DNA of 64,000 nt, taken from an uncultured Verrucomicrobiales bacterium. GTDB lineage: Bacteria > Verrucomicrobiota > Verrucomicrobiia > Verrucomicrobiales > Akkermansiaceae. A model generated the notes under the pieces. That model was not told the DNA's origin, made no database searches, and was given only the letters and a program-made list of their open reading frames with translations. A program made the translations under genes and the position numbers. Position 1 is the first letter of the stretch. Each line of letters begins with the position of its first letter. Where the stretch lies: positions 1 through 64,000 of the forward strand of contig CALGJQ010000006.1 in NCBI GenBank assembly GCA_937928545.1. The letters are read 5' to 3'. Positions 27,213 through 36,077 of the stretch are shown here, piece after piece.

Positions 27213-30158
27213 TTACTCGACTCGTTTGAGGAGGTAGCTGTGGCCGTTTTGGTCTTTTGCGTGGAGCTGGTTATCGACGGGCCTGACTTCAATTTTGAAT
27301 CCACCGATTTCGATGTTGCCGAGGCTTGCGTCGTCAGTGGCGGTCCATTCGCCTTTGCCACCTCCATGGCTTTTCAGGATTGCTGCGCCATTTGGGCGAA
27401 GAAGGATTTTCACCTTTTTGTCTTCTGGTCCTTCACTTTCCCACTCACCAAAATAGAGTTTTTTTAGGGCCTTTTTGTCTGGAGACTCTGCTTTTTCCAC
27501 TGGAGGATCAACCGGTTCGCTACGAAGGATTTTAGAAAGGCGACTGCGGCCTTCATCGACGAGGGCTATTTCTTTGGTGAAATATTTGGCTCCTTCGGGG
27601 TCAGTGTTTTGAGTGGCGGTGGCTGCTATTTCTGCGAGGGCTTCGAAGTAGTCGCTTTTTGCTTCGTTGAATTCTGCTTCGTATTTATTCCAGAGTTCGT
27701 CGAGTTCGTTTCGGGTTTCTTTGAACTCTTGACCCATGCGTTTGCCGAAGCCTGCGGGGAGCTCATAGGGGAAGTCCATTGATTCCTTGATGTCGTTTAA
27801 AAATTTGAGGCCTTTTTCCACGAGGGGGGCGGCGACGGCTCGGGCTTCTTCAAGGTCTTTGGTGGAGTCATCTACGAACTTGGTGATGATTTTCTCTTTC
27901 TTGGTTTGGTAGCGGAGGAAGTTGCGACCATGTCGACCGATGATTTTTTTGCGGATTTCGTCAAGTGGTTCAGCATATTTGTCAGAGTTGGCAAAGGCTT
28001 CGCCTTCTTCCGGCATGTTTCGCAAAGAGGGGTGAGACCATTCGATGACGAAGGAGGTGACGGGCTGTCCCTGTTCTGGCTGGATCACGGGGATGGGTGT
28101 GTCGTTGATTCCAATTTTCCCTTCGCGGAGTTGGAGTTTCACGGCGTCTTGGTCACCGTTAAAATTATCAGGTTCCTCTGGGAGCCAGTTTAGAAAGGCG
28201 AATCGTTCCCCGGTGACGGTGGTCCAAGTGCTGGCTCCCGAGGCGGTCCGCTTTCCTCCGATCCAGCATCCGTCGCCCTCGTCGAGGGTTTTCTGCATGA
28301 GAGTGGTAAGATATGCGGCTTCGTCTTGATTTGATGGGACGGCGAGGTGGCCACCAGCTTTCTCGGCGAGAGCGGAGGCTTCGTCCCAAGAGAGAGTTTT
28401 TGAGACGAGGAGGAATCGTGATCCGCCGATGTTGCGGGTTCCATTAGGAAAAATGGGTGGGAGTTTAGCGTCGAGGGCTAGTCCGGCTCGTTCGAGTTGG
28501 GAGTCGAGAGATCCAGGTTGTGAGGCGTCGAGTTTCCATTCGATGAGGAAGGGAAGGGCGCGATCTTCGGGGAGGTCTTCAAGGCTTGCTTGGGCTGCAC
28601 TCAGGGCGATGAAGTCTTCGCCATCTTGATCTGAAGGGGTGTCGTCTGGTTGGTTTTCAGACCAGAGTTCCGAAGCGACGGCTTGTCCTTCGCTCCAATG
28701 CCATTTGTTTTCCATTCCGGAGTCGGATGCTCCTAACCATAGGGCGGTTTTTGCTTTGAAAGTTTCTTGAGCCCACTTGAGGTCATCGGAGGTTTTTAAG
28801 ACGGCGAGTTGGGCACCATGATTTTTTGCAAAGAGGGTGGCGCGGGACCAAGTGAGTTTTTTGTCGATTAGAAGATATTGGGAGCCATTGCGTTCTACGG
28901 AAGTTGGGGGGAATTCGGAGCGTTGGCCTTTGCGGAGGTCTGTCCGAAGGCGGGTGAGGGCAGTGAGGGCGTTTTCTTCTTCCGAGGGAGTGGGGGTGAG
29001 CTTGGGTTTGGGTTTTGGCTTGGGCTCTGGTTCTGGCATGGGACGAGAATTCTTCTTCTCTTCCTGCTTGTTGTTTTTTGCGATCTTGTCAGGGCGGTTT
29101 TGATTCCCATTATTGGCTTTCCCTTTCTTCTTTTCCTTTTGATCGATTGTTTGGTCCGTTTCGGCGGGGGTTTCGGCGATGGGGGGGTCTTCGGCTTTTT
29201 TGTCCTTGGTGAGGAGGTAGGCGAGGGCACCTCCTCCGAGGAGAAGGGCGGCGAGGGTGGCGAGAACAGGTCCGGTCGATGATGATTTTCCGCTGGTGAC
29301 AATGGGGCGCGGGCTGGAGGAATTAGCGGTTGCTAGGCTCGGGCTGGAGCGGAGTGAGCTGGCAAGCTTATCAAGTTCATCGGCAAGGACGTCGGCGGAG
29401 GCTTGGCGATGCTCGGGGTCAGGATGGGTGGCCTTTTTGATGATGGCATCAAGACGAGGATCGACGCCGGAGGTGAGCTGGTAGGTGTTGGCTTTTGGGG
29501 CTTTTCCTGAGGTGAGCTCGTAGAGCATGGCTCCGACGGAGAATACGTCGGAGCGTTCATCGACGGGGCGGCGTTGGAAGATTTCGGGGGCAGTGTATCC
29601 TGGGGTGCCGAAGACAGCTCCTTCTGAGTCGTTGAGATCGGCAGGGCGAGCTAGGCCGAAGTCGCCAATCTTCGGGGTGGCATCGATATCTAGGAGGATA
29701 TTGGCGGGTTTGATATCGCGGTGAATGATGCCGCCCTTGTGAGCGTGCGCGAGACCTCGGCAGATGGTGGAGACGAGGGGGATGGCGACTTTTGGCGAGA
29801 TGACTTTTTTGTGAGCGGAGTAGAAGAGGGCCTTTCCCTGCACAAACTCCATAATAATGAAGAGCATGCCTTCGATGTCTCCAAAGTCGTAGACGGAGAT
29901 GAGATTGGGGTGATTGAGGCGAGCCATGGCTTTGGCTTCGGCCTCGAAGGACGCTCGGAATTGGGGGTCATCGCCGAATTCTCGTGGGAGAATTTTGATG
30001 GCGACGTCGCGGTCGAGAGATTTTTGGCGCGCTTTGTAAACGGCTCCCATTCCGCCTTGGGCGATGAAGGCCTCAATCTCATATGCGGGAAATAGAGGTA
30101 TGAGTTCTTCGAGAGTCGGTGCGACGAACTCGGTGGGTGAAGATGATGATTCGTCCAT
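27213..30158 (-). CDS. Transmembrane Ser/Thr protein kinase with two C-type-lectin-like domains
   Basis: A 981-residue PknB-type kinase. The cytoplasmic kinase domain spans about 26-270, with glycine loop GGMGAVYKA, Lys55 in AIKIL, catalytic Asp148 in HRDIKPANILL and Asp167 in DFGLARP. A single transmembrane helix lies at 297-316, then a Pro/Lys-rich linker (PEPEPKPKPKPK). Two C-type-lectin-like domains follow outside the membrane: about 424-541 (WLGASDSGMENKWHWSEG) and about 573-707 (CWIGGKRTASGASTW, FLNWLPEEPDNFNGDQDAV). A coiled-coil stretch and a small C-terminal beta domain (LYFGEWESEG onwards) end the protein. It probably senses an external sugar or protein ligand. Substrate unknown. 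It runs in the same direction as asd and uvrA. Confidence 0.92.
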   Translation of the reverse strand: MDESSSSPTEFVAPTLEELIPLFPAYEIEAFIAQGGMGAVYKARQKSLDRDVAIKILPREFGDDPQFRASFEAEAKAMARLNHPNLISVYDFGDIEGMLFIIMEFVQGKALFYSAHKKVISPKVAIPLVSTICRGLAHAHKGGIIHRDIKPANILLDIDATPKIGDFGLARPADLNDSEGAVFGTPGYTAPEIFQRRPVDERSDVFSVGAMLYELTSGKAPKANTYQLTSGVDPRLDAIIKKATHPDPEHRQASADVLADELDKLASSLRSSPSLATANSSSPRPIVTSGKSSSTGPVLATLAALLLGGGALAYLLTKDKKAEDPPIAETPAETDQTIDQKEKKKGKANNGNQNRPDKIAKNNKQEEKKNSRPMPEPEPKPKPKPKLTPTPSEEENALTALTRLRTDLRKGQRSEFPPTSVERNGSQYLLIDKKLTWSRATLFAKNHGAQLAVLKTSDDLKWAQETFKAKTALWLGASDSGMENKWHWSEGQAVASELWSENQPDDTPSDQDGEDFIALSAAQASLEDLPEDRALPFLIEWKLDASQPGSLDSQLERAGLALDAKLPPIFPNGTRNIGGSRFLLVSKTLSWDEASALAEKAGGHLAVPSNQDEAAYLTTLMQKTLDEGDGCWIGGKRTASGASTWTTVTGERFAFLNWLPEEPDNFNGDQDAVKLQLREGKIGINDTPIPVIQPEQGQPVTSFVIEWSHPSLRNMPEEGEAFANSDKYAEPLDEIRKKIIGRHGRNFLRYQTKKEKIITKFVDDSTKDLEEARAVAAPLVEKGLKFLNDIKESMDFPYELPAGFGKRMGQEFKETRNELDELWNKYEAEFNEAKSDYFEALAEIAATATQNTDPEGAKYFTKEIALVDEGRSRLSKILRSEPVDPPVEKAESPDKKALKKLYFGEWESEGPEDKKVKILLRPNGAAILKSHGGGKGEWTATDDASLGNIEIGGFKIEVRPVDNQLHAKDQNGHSYLLKRVE

Positions 30159-30281
30159 GGTTAGGGCGTGGAAGGGGTTAGAATAGCTAATAAGCCTTTA
30201 ATGTAAAGTCTACTAGATCAACTTGATCGCAGCGCGCTTGTGGAGCGATGGGATGAAGGGGAGGGAGCTAGTGGGGCTTTT

Positions 30282-31283
30282 TTAAAGGATTTCAGCTATT
30301 TGAACGGCGTTTAGGGCGGCTCCCTTTCGTACTTGGTCGCCAACGACCCAAAGAGCTAGGGCATTGGGGATGACTTGGTCTTTCCGAATCCGACCGACGA
30401 GGCAGTTGTCTTGACCGATGGTATCAAGGGGGACGGGATAGAGCCCTTCGGAGGGATTATCGCGAAGATCGACTCCTTTGGCATCGGAAAATACGGCTTG
30501 AGCTTCGGCCACTGTGGGGTCTTTTTCAAAGATGGCGGTGACAGAGATCGAGTGGGATCGCATCACGGGGACGCGCACGCAGGTGCAGGTGACCTTGAGG
30601 TCGGGGAGGTCGAGGATTTTACGGCCTTCGTGGAGCATCTTTTGTTCTTCCTTGGTGTAGCCGCTGTCTTGAAAGACATCGACATGGGGAATGACGTTGT
30701 GAGCGATTTGGTGAGGGTAGACGTTTTTCTCGATGGGGGAGCCGGAGACGAGGGCCTTGGTCTGGTTTTCGAGTTCGACGATTCCCTGAGCGCCACTTCC
30801 TGAGACGGCTTGGTAGGTGGAGGCGATGAGGCCTTTTAAGCCAAAGGCGCGATGAAGAGGAGCGAGGCCCATCAGGGTGATGATGGTTGAGCAGTTGGGG
30901 TTCGCGATGATGTTTCGCGGGTGGTTGCGGGCGGCCTCGGGGTTGATTTCAGGGACGACGAGCGGAACTTGTGGGTCCATGCGAAAGGCCGATGAATTGT
31001 CGATGACAACGCAGCCTGCCTCCGCTGCGATGGGTCCGAATTTTTCTGAAATGCCTCCTCCTGCTGAGAAGAGAGCAATGTCGATGTCTTTAAAAGAGTC
31101 TTCGGTCAGTTCCTGAATGACGATCTCTTCGCCACGGAAAGGAAGTGACTGACCTGCTGATCTGGCTGAGGCAAGAAGAGTGAGTTTTGAGAGAGGGAAA
31201 TCGCGCTCTGCAAGACAGATGAGCATTTCTCGACCAACGGCGCCGGTGGCTCCGACGATGGCAACATGAGGTTCGCTATTCAT
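30282..31283 (-). CDS. asd: Aspartate-semialdehyde dehydrogenase
   Basis: A 333-residue enzyme reducing aspartyl phosphate to aspartate semialdehyde, the branch point to lysine/diaminopimelate, threonine and methionine. The NADP motif VAIVGATGAVGREML is at the N terminus, the catalytic cysteine is in NPNCSTI, and the histidine segment (VPVMRSHSISV) lies in the C-terminal domain. Together with dapL and alr elsewhere in the window it supplies peptidoglycan precursors. Length and start are normal. Confidence 0.96.
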   Translation of the reverse strand: MNSEPHVAIVGATGAVGREMLICLAERDFPLSKLTLLASARSAGQSLPFRGEEIVIQELTEDSFKDIDIALFSAGGGISEKFGPIAAEAGCVVIDNSSAFRMDPQVPLVVPEINPEAARNHPRNIIANPNCSTIITLMGLAPLHRAFGLKGLIASTYQAVSGSGAQGIVELENQTKALVSGSPIEKNVYPHQIAHNVIPHVDVFQDSGYTKEEQKMLHEGRKILDLPDLKVTCTCVRVPVMRSHSISVTAIFEKDPTVAEAQAVFSDAKGVDLRDNPSEGLYPVPLDTIGQDNCLVGRIRKDQVIPNALALWVVGDQVRKGAALNAVQIAEIL

Positions 31284-31376
31284 GGACGCGCGGACGTTAT
31301 CGGGCTTTTTCTACGATGCAATCCCAGTTTTAAAGAGCATTGAGGCTGAAAAACTTAGAAAAGATTCCTTAATCAC

Positions 31377-31404
31377 TTGCAAGAGCTAGAGAGATCACTA
31401 TTCT
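31377..31404 (+). promoter_or_regulatory. Candidate promoter of the first small lipoprotein gene
   Basis: TTGCAA (31377-31382) and TATTCT (31399-31404) are spaced by 16 bases and each matches four of six consensus positions. The -10 sits in the loop of a small hairpin, GATCAC/GTGATC, and a second hairpin (CGGAGAGT/ACTCTCCG) follows in the roughly 100-base leader. Weak evidence only. Confidence 0.35.
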
Positions 31405-31506
31405 GTGATCAACTTGGAACGGAGAGTGCTACTCTCCGAACCTCCATAGGGAGAGGGCCTTCGCGCTTTCTCTCTTAAAACCAAAAACCAATATAAAGAA
31501 ATAACA

Positions 31507-31635
31507 ATGAAAATTGCTACTATCCTCAGCGTCGTTGCAGCTCTTGCTGGATTCTCACTCACTTCTTGCGGAAGTGCGCCTGACGTCCTTGCTCCAATTG
31601 CACCTTCTCCTCTCTCGATTCCTTCTGGTAAGTAA
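31507..31635 (+). CDS. Small lipoprotein, 42 aa
   Basis: ATG 31507 to TAA 31635 encodes a 42-residue precursor. The signal peptide MKIATILSVVAALAGFSL ends in a lipobox TSCGSAP, giving a mature lipidated peptide of only about 22 residues ending PLSIPSGK. Codon use is strongly biased, as in highly expressed genes, and the gene has its own hairpin-rich leader and terminator. No domain is recognisable. Similar tiny lipoproteins (entericidin-like) are easily missed by gene callers. A second gene of the same type lies 95 bases downstream. Confidence 0.8.
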   Translation: MKIATILSVVAALAGFSLTSCGSAPDVLAPIAPSPLSIPSGK

Positions 31636-31657
31636 TCCTGATCAGCGATTAAAGTTT

Positions 31658-31702
31658 GAGCCGGGGTAGGTAGTTCCGCTACCTCTCCGGCTCTCTTTTT
31701 CT
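31658..31702 (+). terminator. Intrinsic terminator after the first small lipoprotein
   Basis: GAGCCGG...GGTAG pairs with CTACC...CCGGCTC over a short loop and is followed by CTCTTTTT. It separates the two small lipoprotein genes. Confidence 0.85.
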
Positions 31703-31730
31703 TAAGTCCCAATCACACAATTCAAAGCCC

Positions 31731-31883
31731 ATGAAATTCATCAAAATTCTCGCCCTCGGTGCCTTTGCACTCGGTTCTCTTGGTCTCAGCTCTTGTGGCT
31801 GCTGCACTGGTGAAGAGCCTGTGCCACCTCTTCGTCCTCTTGGAGGACAGCCTACTGGAGCTCCAGTCATCTACCAGAAGTAG
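31731..31883 (+). CDS. Small lipoprotein, 50 aa
   Basis: ATG 31731 to TAG 31883 encodes a 50-residue precursor. The signal peptide MKFIKILALGAFALGSLGL ends in lipobox SSCGCC, and the mature peptide is proline- and glycine-rich (EPVPPLRPLGGQPTGAPV). It is the same type as the gene upstream in size, signal, codon bias and flanking terminator, though the mature sequences differ. Function unknown. Confidence 0.8.
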   Translation: MKFIKILALGAFALGSLGLSSCGCCTGEEPVPPLRPLGGQPTGAPVIYQK

Positions 31884-31907
31884 AGTAGAAGATTCACATT
31901 TTTTCCA

Positions 31908-31940
31908 AAGAGTCATGGCCGAGGCCATGGCTCTTTTTTT
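31908..31940 (+). terminator. Intrinsic terminator after the second small lipoprotein
   Basis: AAGAGTCATGGCC pairs with GGCCATGGCTCTT over a three-base loop and is followed by a T run. Confidence 0.9.
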
Positions 31941-31993
31941 ATCTTAAGCCTTTGGGACTTTGCATCTCTTCGTGTTCATGAGTAAATGGCTAG

Positions 31994-32692
31994 GTGCTTG
32001 CGAATAAGAAATTCCTCTTTCATGCCATCGTTTTGGGGCTTTTGATTCTTTATACAATTTTCGCCTATAACTCTTCGAAGAAGGAGGCGGAAGAGGCAGA
32101 GATCGCGGCGGAAGAGGCCTTCATGAACAGTGACATCGACCCTTTTGCGGAGGCCAAGCTGGCTGAGAAAGGTGACGGGGGAACTTCGTCCATGGTGAAG
32201 GTGGGGGTCCCGTTGTTGATCTCGGTGATTTATGGAGGGATTTTGACGGTGCTCTACATTTTACCGAGCTTTGTTGATAAGATTGGAGAGGAGATGATTG
32301 GATCGAGTGCGGAGGTTGAAGATGATCCTCTGGACGAAGCACGAGCTGCGGTGGCTGCAGGCGATTATTCGGAGGCGATTGGGGTTTATCGAAAAGTGTG
32401 GTTGGAGAATCGTGATGAGCGTTTTCCCTTGGTGGAGATTGCCAATATCCAACGGACAAAGTTGGAAAGTCCGGTGCTGGCGGTGAGCACTTTGAAGGAG
32501 GCCTTGGATGAGCATGAATGGCCTGAAGATGATGCGGCGTTTATGATGTTTCGCATTGCTGATATCTACGAGAACGATTTGGATGACCGCGAAGGGCTGG
32601 TAGCGATTTTGAAGAGCGTGACTGAGAAATTGGATGGGACGAGGCACTCGGCAAACGCGGCGCATAAGCTACGGGAGCTAGGTGAGGTGTGA
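31994..32692 (+). CDS. Membrane protein with TPR-like C-terminal region
   Basis: A 232-residue protein starting at GTG 31994. Two hydrophobic segments (FHAIVLGLLILYTIFAY and VGVPLLISVIYGGILTVLYIL) flank an acidic loop. The C-terminal half is helical with tetratricopeptide-like repeats (ARAAVAAGDYSEAIGVYRKVW, then PVLAVSTLKEAL). I recognise no named family. Its stop overlaps the comEC start (GTGA), so translation of the two is coupled; a role in DNA uptake is possible but unsupported by sequence. Confidence 0.75.
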   Translation: MLANKKFLFHAIVLGLLILYTIFAYNSSKKEAEEAEIAAEEAFMNSDIDPFAEAKLAEKGDGGTSSMVKVGVPLLISVIYGGILTVLYILPSFVDKIGEEMIGSSAEVEDDPLDEARAAVAAGDYSEAIGVYRKVWLENRDERFPLVEIANIQRTKLESPVLAVSTLKEALDEHEWPEDDAAFMMFRIADIYENDLDDREGLVAILKSVTEKLDGTRHSANAAHKLRELGEV

Positions 32693-34938
32693 ATTTTCTT
32701 AGGACAAAGATTCGAGATGCTTGGATCTATTTGACGGCGGTTGCCCCGCTGGTTCCGATTGCCTTGGCTTGTGTGGCGGGTGCGAGTTGGGGTGAGTCGG
32801 GAGGATGGGCTTATCTTTTTCTGGGGCTCGCTTTTGTGACGGCAAGGCCGAGTCGGGTTTGGTGGGTTTTAGTTCCGGTCGTGGCGATTGCGGTGGCTTG
32901 GAGATCTGAAGTGATCGAAGCACCGGTCCGAGAGAGTCTGGCGGAGCCGATGAGCGAGTTTGTCTCGGGGAGCTTGACGGTGGGGCGTCTGCTGAGTTCT
33001 CAGGGAAGTGAGAGGTATGGAAAATTGGTAACGGAATTGGTAAGGGAAGAGCGAGTGAGGAAAGTAGTGGTGATGAAGGCGGCGGGCTATCGACCCGGTC
33101 AGGTTTTGAGGGTTGAGGGGAAATTTTTTGTTCCGGGGCGGGAGAGGAATCCGGGGGTCTATCCGAGGCTCGATCTTTGGGAGAGAGCGGGTGTTTTTGG
33201 AGGGTTGGCAGTGAATCAGGAAGAAGAACTTGGGTGGAAGTGGTCGGCGGCTCCGCTGCGATGGGCGGAGTCTTTGCGCGAAAGAATGCGGGCTGAAATT
33301 ACCCGAGATGTGCCGGAGGGGTCGCCGGGGCGACAGGTGATTAAAGCGGTAGTGCTGGGAGAGAAACCATCAAGAGAGTCTGAGGTGAGCCGAGCATTTC
33401 GCGAGAGTGGAGCGATGCATGTTTTTGCGGTGAGTGGCTTGCATGTCACTTTGGTGGGAGCTTTGTTTTGGTTGGGTTTTTCGATCTTTCCGATCCCGAG
33501 GAGAGTGGGGCTTTTTTTCGTAATTTTGGCAATGGTGACTTACGCGATGGTGACGGGTTTGCGGCCGCCCGCGATTCGAGCGACGGTGATGGCGATTTGC
33601 TTTTTGGGAGCCTTTTTTCTGCGTCGACGGCCTTCGCTTTTTAATGCGCTCTCTTTGAGTGCGGTGTTGGTCATTTTCTGGAGGCCGTCGCAGGTTCATG
33701 AAGTTGGCTTTCAGCTTTCCTACTGTGTTTTGTTGGCGATTGGATTGGGGGTGGGTTTGGCTTTGAGGCTGACTGGAAAGATTGCGGAATTGGATCCCTT
33801 TTTCCCGTCACGTTTACTGACCGATGGTCAGCGCAAGGTGATGAAGGGGCGGAAGTTTTTTGCGGACCTTGGGGCGAGTTCTTTGGCAGCGTGGTTGGGC
33901 TCACTTCCGCTGATGTTTTGGCATTTTGGAATCGTGACTCCGATAGCGGTGATTGCGAGTTTGCTGCTGATCCCAGCCACTTGGGCGATTCTTGGGCTGG
34001 CGTTTTTGTCAGTGCTCTTTGGGACAATGAGTCAGAAGTTGAGTTCGGGAGTGAATCAAGTGAATGCTGTTTTGGGCAATGGAGCATACTATGCCGCGAA
34101 GGGTTTTTCGAAGGTGCCACTGGGGCATTGGCAGTCTCGTCGGATGACGCCGGCTGATTGGGTGGTCTTTGATTGTCATGATGGAGGAGCGGCTTCTTTT
34201 CTCGATGTGAAGGGCGGGGTGATGGTGGATGTGGGTGGGCGGAGGTTTTTTGATGAGCAGCTTCGTTCAGTTTTGGGGAGCTGGAATGTCGAGTTGACGA
34301 CGGTGTTCGTGACGCACCCGGATGGGGATCATGTGGGCGCGTTGCCGGGTTTGTTAGAACGGGGTGGGTTAGAGAAAGCAATTTTGCCGATGCCGCAGGC
34401 CTTGAGTCCAACTTATCGGGAATTCGTGGCAACAGCGAAGGGGAAGGGATGTGAGAAGGTGCTTGCGAAAACTGGAGAGCACTTTGAGTTAGATGACGAC
34501 GTTTTCTTGGAAATTGTGAGAGAGGGGCAGCCTTCAGAGCGAGGGATCGCCGACAATCGGGTCATGGTGATGAGAGTGCATTGGAAGGGGTGGAAGGTGC
34601 TCGTGACGGGGGATTTGGGGATTGATGATGAGCAAGCTTTGGTGGACGCGGGTGTCGATTTAGAAGCTGATGTTGTCATCATGGGGCAGCATGCTTGGGG
34701 CGTTTCAGGGCAGCATCAATTTTTGGAAGCCACGGGTGCGAAGATCGTGATTACGAGTGCGGGTGAGTTGCCCGAATTTCACATGCCGAAGGAGCGCTGG
34801 ATTCAGCGGGTGAAGTCGCAAGGATATGAGCTCTTCAATCAGTGGGAGAGCGGATCGGTGATGCTCGATTTTGGAAACGACGAACTGCGGGCGTGGTCGT
34901 TTTTAAATCCGGATGAGGAAGTGATTCTTCATCGATAG
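32689..34938 (+). CDS. comEC: ComEC/Rec2 family competence protein
   Basis: A 749-residue polytopic membrane protein forming the DNA-uptake channel in natural transformation. The order is an N-terminal DUF4131-like region, the competence domain at about 220-460 with the signature HVFAVSGLHVTLVGALFWLG and many membrane segments, and a C-terminal metallo-beta-lactamase-like domain with metal motif THPDGDHVG and a later VLVTGDLG. The start is GTG overlapping the upstream stop. No other competence genes are adjacent. Confidence 0.94.
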   Translation: MNFLRTKIRDAWIYLTAVAPLVPIALACVAGASWGESGGWAYLFLGLAFVTARPSRVWWVLVPVVAIAVAWRSEVIEAPVRESLAEPMSEFVSGSLTVGRLLSSQGSERYGKLVTELVREERVRKVVVMKAAGYRPGQVLRVEGKFFVPGRERNPGVYPRLDLWERAGVFGGLAVNQEEELGWKWSAAPLRWAESLRERMRAEITRDVPEGSPGRQVIKAVVLGEKPSRESEVSRAFRESGAMHVFAVSGLHVTLVGALFWLGFSIFPIPRRVGLFFVILAMVTYAMVTGLRPPAIRATVMAICFLGAFFLRRRPSLFNALSLSAVLVIFWRPSQVHEVGFQLSYCVLLAIGLGVGLALRLTGKIAELDPFFPSRLLTDGQRKVMKGRKFFADLGASSLAAWLGSLPLMFWHFGIVTPIAVIASLLLIPATWAILGLAFLSVLFGTMSQKLSSGVNQVNAVLGNGAYYAAKGFSKVPLGHWQSRRMTPADWVVFDCHDGGAASFLDVKGGVMVDVGGRRFFDEQLRSVLGSWNVELTTVFVTHPDGDHVGALPGLLERGGLEKAILPMPQALSPTYREFVATAKGKGCEKVLAKTGEHFELDDDVFLEIVREGQPSERGIADNRVMVMRVHWKGWKVLVTGDLGIDDEQALVDAGVDLEADVVIMGQHAWGVSGQHQFLEATGAKIVITSAGELPEFHMPKERWIQRVKSQGYELFNQWESGSVMLDFGNDELRAWSFLNPDEEVILHR

Positions 34939-36014
34939 ATTCTTTTCACGCGGGGAGTGATTTGCGTGAGTAATTCCCAAGCGATGGTCCCGGCTTTTTC
35001 GGCGAGGTCGGAGACGAGGAGGTCTTTGCCAAAGAGGATGGCTTCGTCGCCCGCTTGGCAGTCTTGAAGGTCGGTGACGTCGACGATGATTTGGTCCATC
35101 GTGACGCGACCGAGGAGGGGGCAAAGAGTTCCATTGATGAGGACTTGGGTATTTTTTCCTGAGAGGGCACGCGGGTATCCATCGCCATAACCGAGTCCAA
35201 GGACGGCGGTTTTGCTGTCTCGTTTTAAGAGAGTTCGGCCGTAGGAAACGCCATGGCCGGCGGGGAGGTCGTTGACGACGGAGACTCGTGATTTAAGGGA
35301 CATCACGGGTTGAATGAGACTCTGATGTTCGAGGAGGGGCGAGATGCCATAGAGGAGGAGTCCGGGGCGGATGAGATTGGTGCTGCGGCTTTGGTAGTTG
35401 AGAAATCCAGCGGAGTTTCCCAAGTGAATGTGAAAGGGCTCGGACTGTTTGGGAATGGTCTCGGTGAGGGAGTCGAAAAGTTCGAATTGGGATTGAGTGA
35501 ATTCGGGGTCTTCGTCCGCGACGGGCAGGTGAGAGCCGATGCCGGTGAGTTTGATGCCGGAGCAGGATTTGAGTTTTTCGAGAGCACTTCCAAGTTGGTC
35601 TGGGAGGAAGCCTCCGCGACCCATTCCGGTGTCGAGGGCGAGGTGGGCTTCGACGGGTTTGTTTTGACCGAGGCGGTCGAAGTGCTCCATTTCTTCGAAT
35701 GAACAAAGACAAGGGGTCCAGCCGCGAGCGGCGATTTCTTCGCGTTCGGCGGGAAGGGTGGCGCCGAGGATGTAAGGGCGGGTTTGAATCCCGCTGTCGA
35801 AGAGTTGGCGGGCTTCTCCGGCGTTGGCGACTCCGAGGAAGGGGAGCTTTTCTGAGTCGAGAGCTTTGGCGACTTCGATCAATCCATGTCCGTAAGCGCC
35901 TGCTTTGATGACGGCCATGACTTCCTGTCCCGATCGCTCGCGAGCGAAGTGGAGGTTCTGTTTTAGGGCGGCGAGATCAATTTCGGCCCAAGCGCGTGGA
36001 GGTGATTCGGTCAC
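34929..36014 (-). CDS. alr: Alanine racemase
   Basis: A PLP enzyme making D-alanine for peptidoglycan. The open frame extends to 36203, but the family start AWAEIDLAALKQNL indicates GTG at 36014 as the true start, giving 361 residues. PLP is bound by Lys37 in VMAVIKAGAYGHG; the usual motif is KxNAYGHG, so the Asn is replaced by Gly here. The second catalytic residue, the Tyr in GHGVSYGRTL, is present, as is GLGYGDGYPR. Its 3' end overlaps the comEC end by 10 bases (convergent), and it is divergent from the HerA-like gene. Confidence 0.94.
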   Translation of the reverse strand: MTESPPRAWAEIDLAALKQNLHFARERSGQEVMAVIKAGAYGHGLIEVAKALDSEKLPFLGVANAGEARQLFDSGIQTRPYILGATLPAEREEIAARGWTPCLCSFEEMEHFDRLGQNKPVEAHLALDTGMGRGGFLPDQLGSALEKLKSCSGIKLTGIGSHLPVADEDPEFTQSQFELFDSLTETIPKQSEPFHIHLGNSAGFLNYQSRSTNLIRPGLLLYGISPLLEHQSLIQPVMSLKSRVSVVNDLPAGHGVSYGRTLLKRDSKTAVLGLGYGDGYPRALSGKNTQVLINGTLCPLLGRVTMDQIIVDVTDLQDCQAGDEAILFGKDLLVSDLAEKAGTIAWELLTQITPRVKRIYR

Positions 36015-36077
36015 GAGGTGACAATAAAGGGGAATTTTGGATTTAGAAATTCCCAATTCCTCGGGTATGACTTCTTC

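Noticed and set aside
31398..31712. 104-codon minus-strand frame over the small lipoprotein region
   Set aside because: The plus strand carries a clear lipobox gene with leader and terminator here; the minus frame spans the terminator hairpin.
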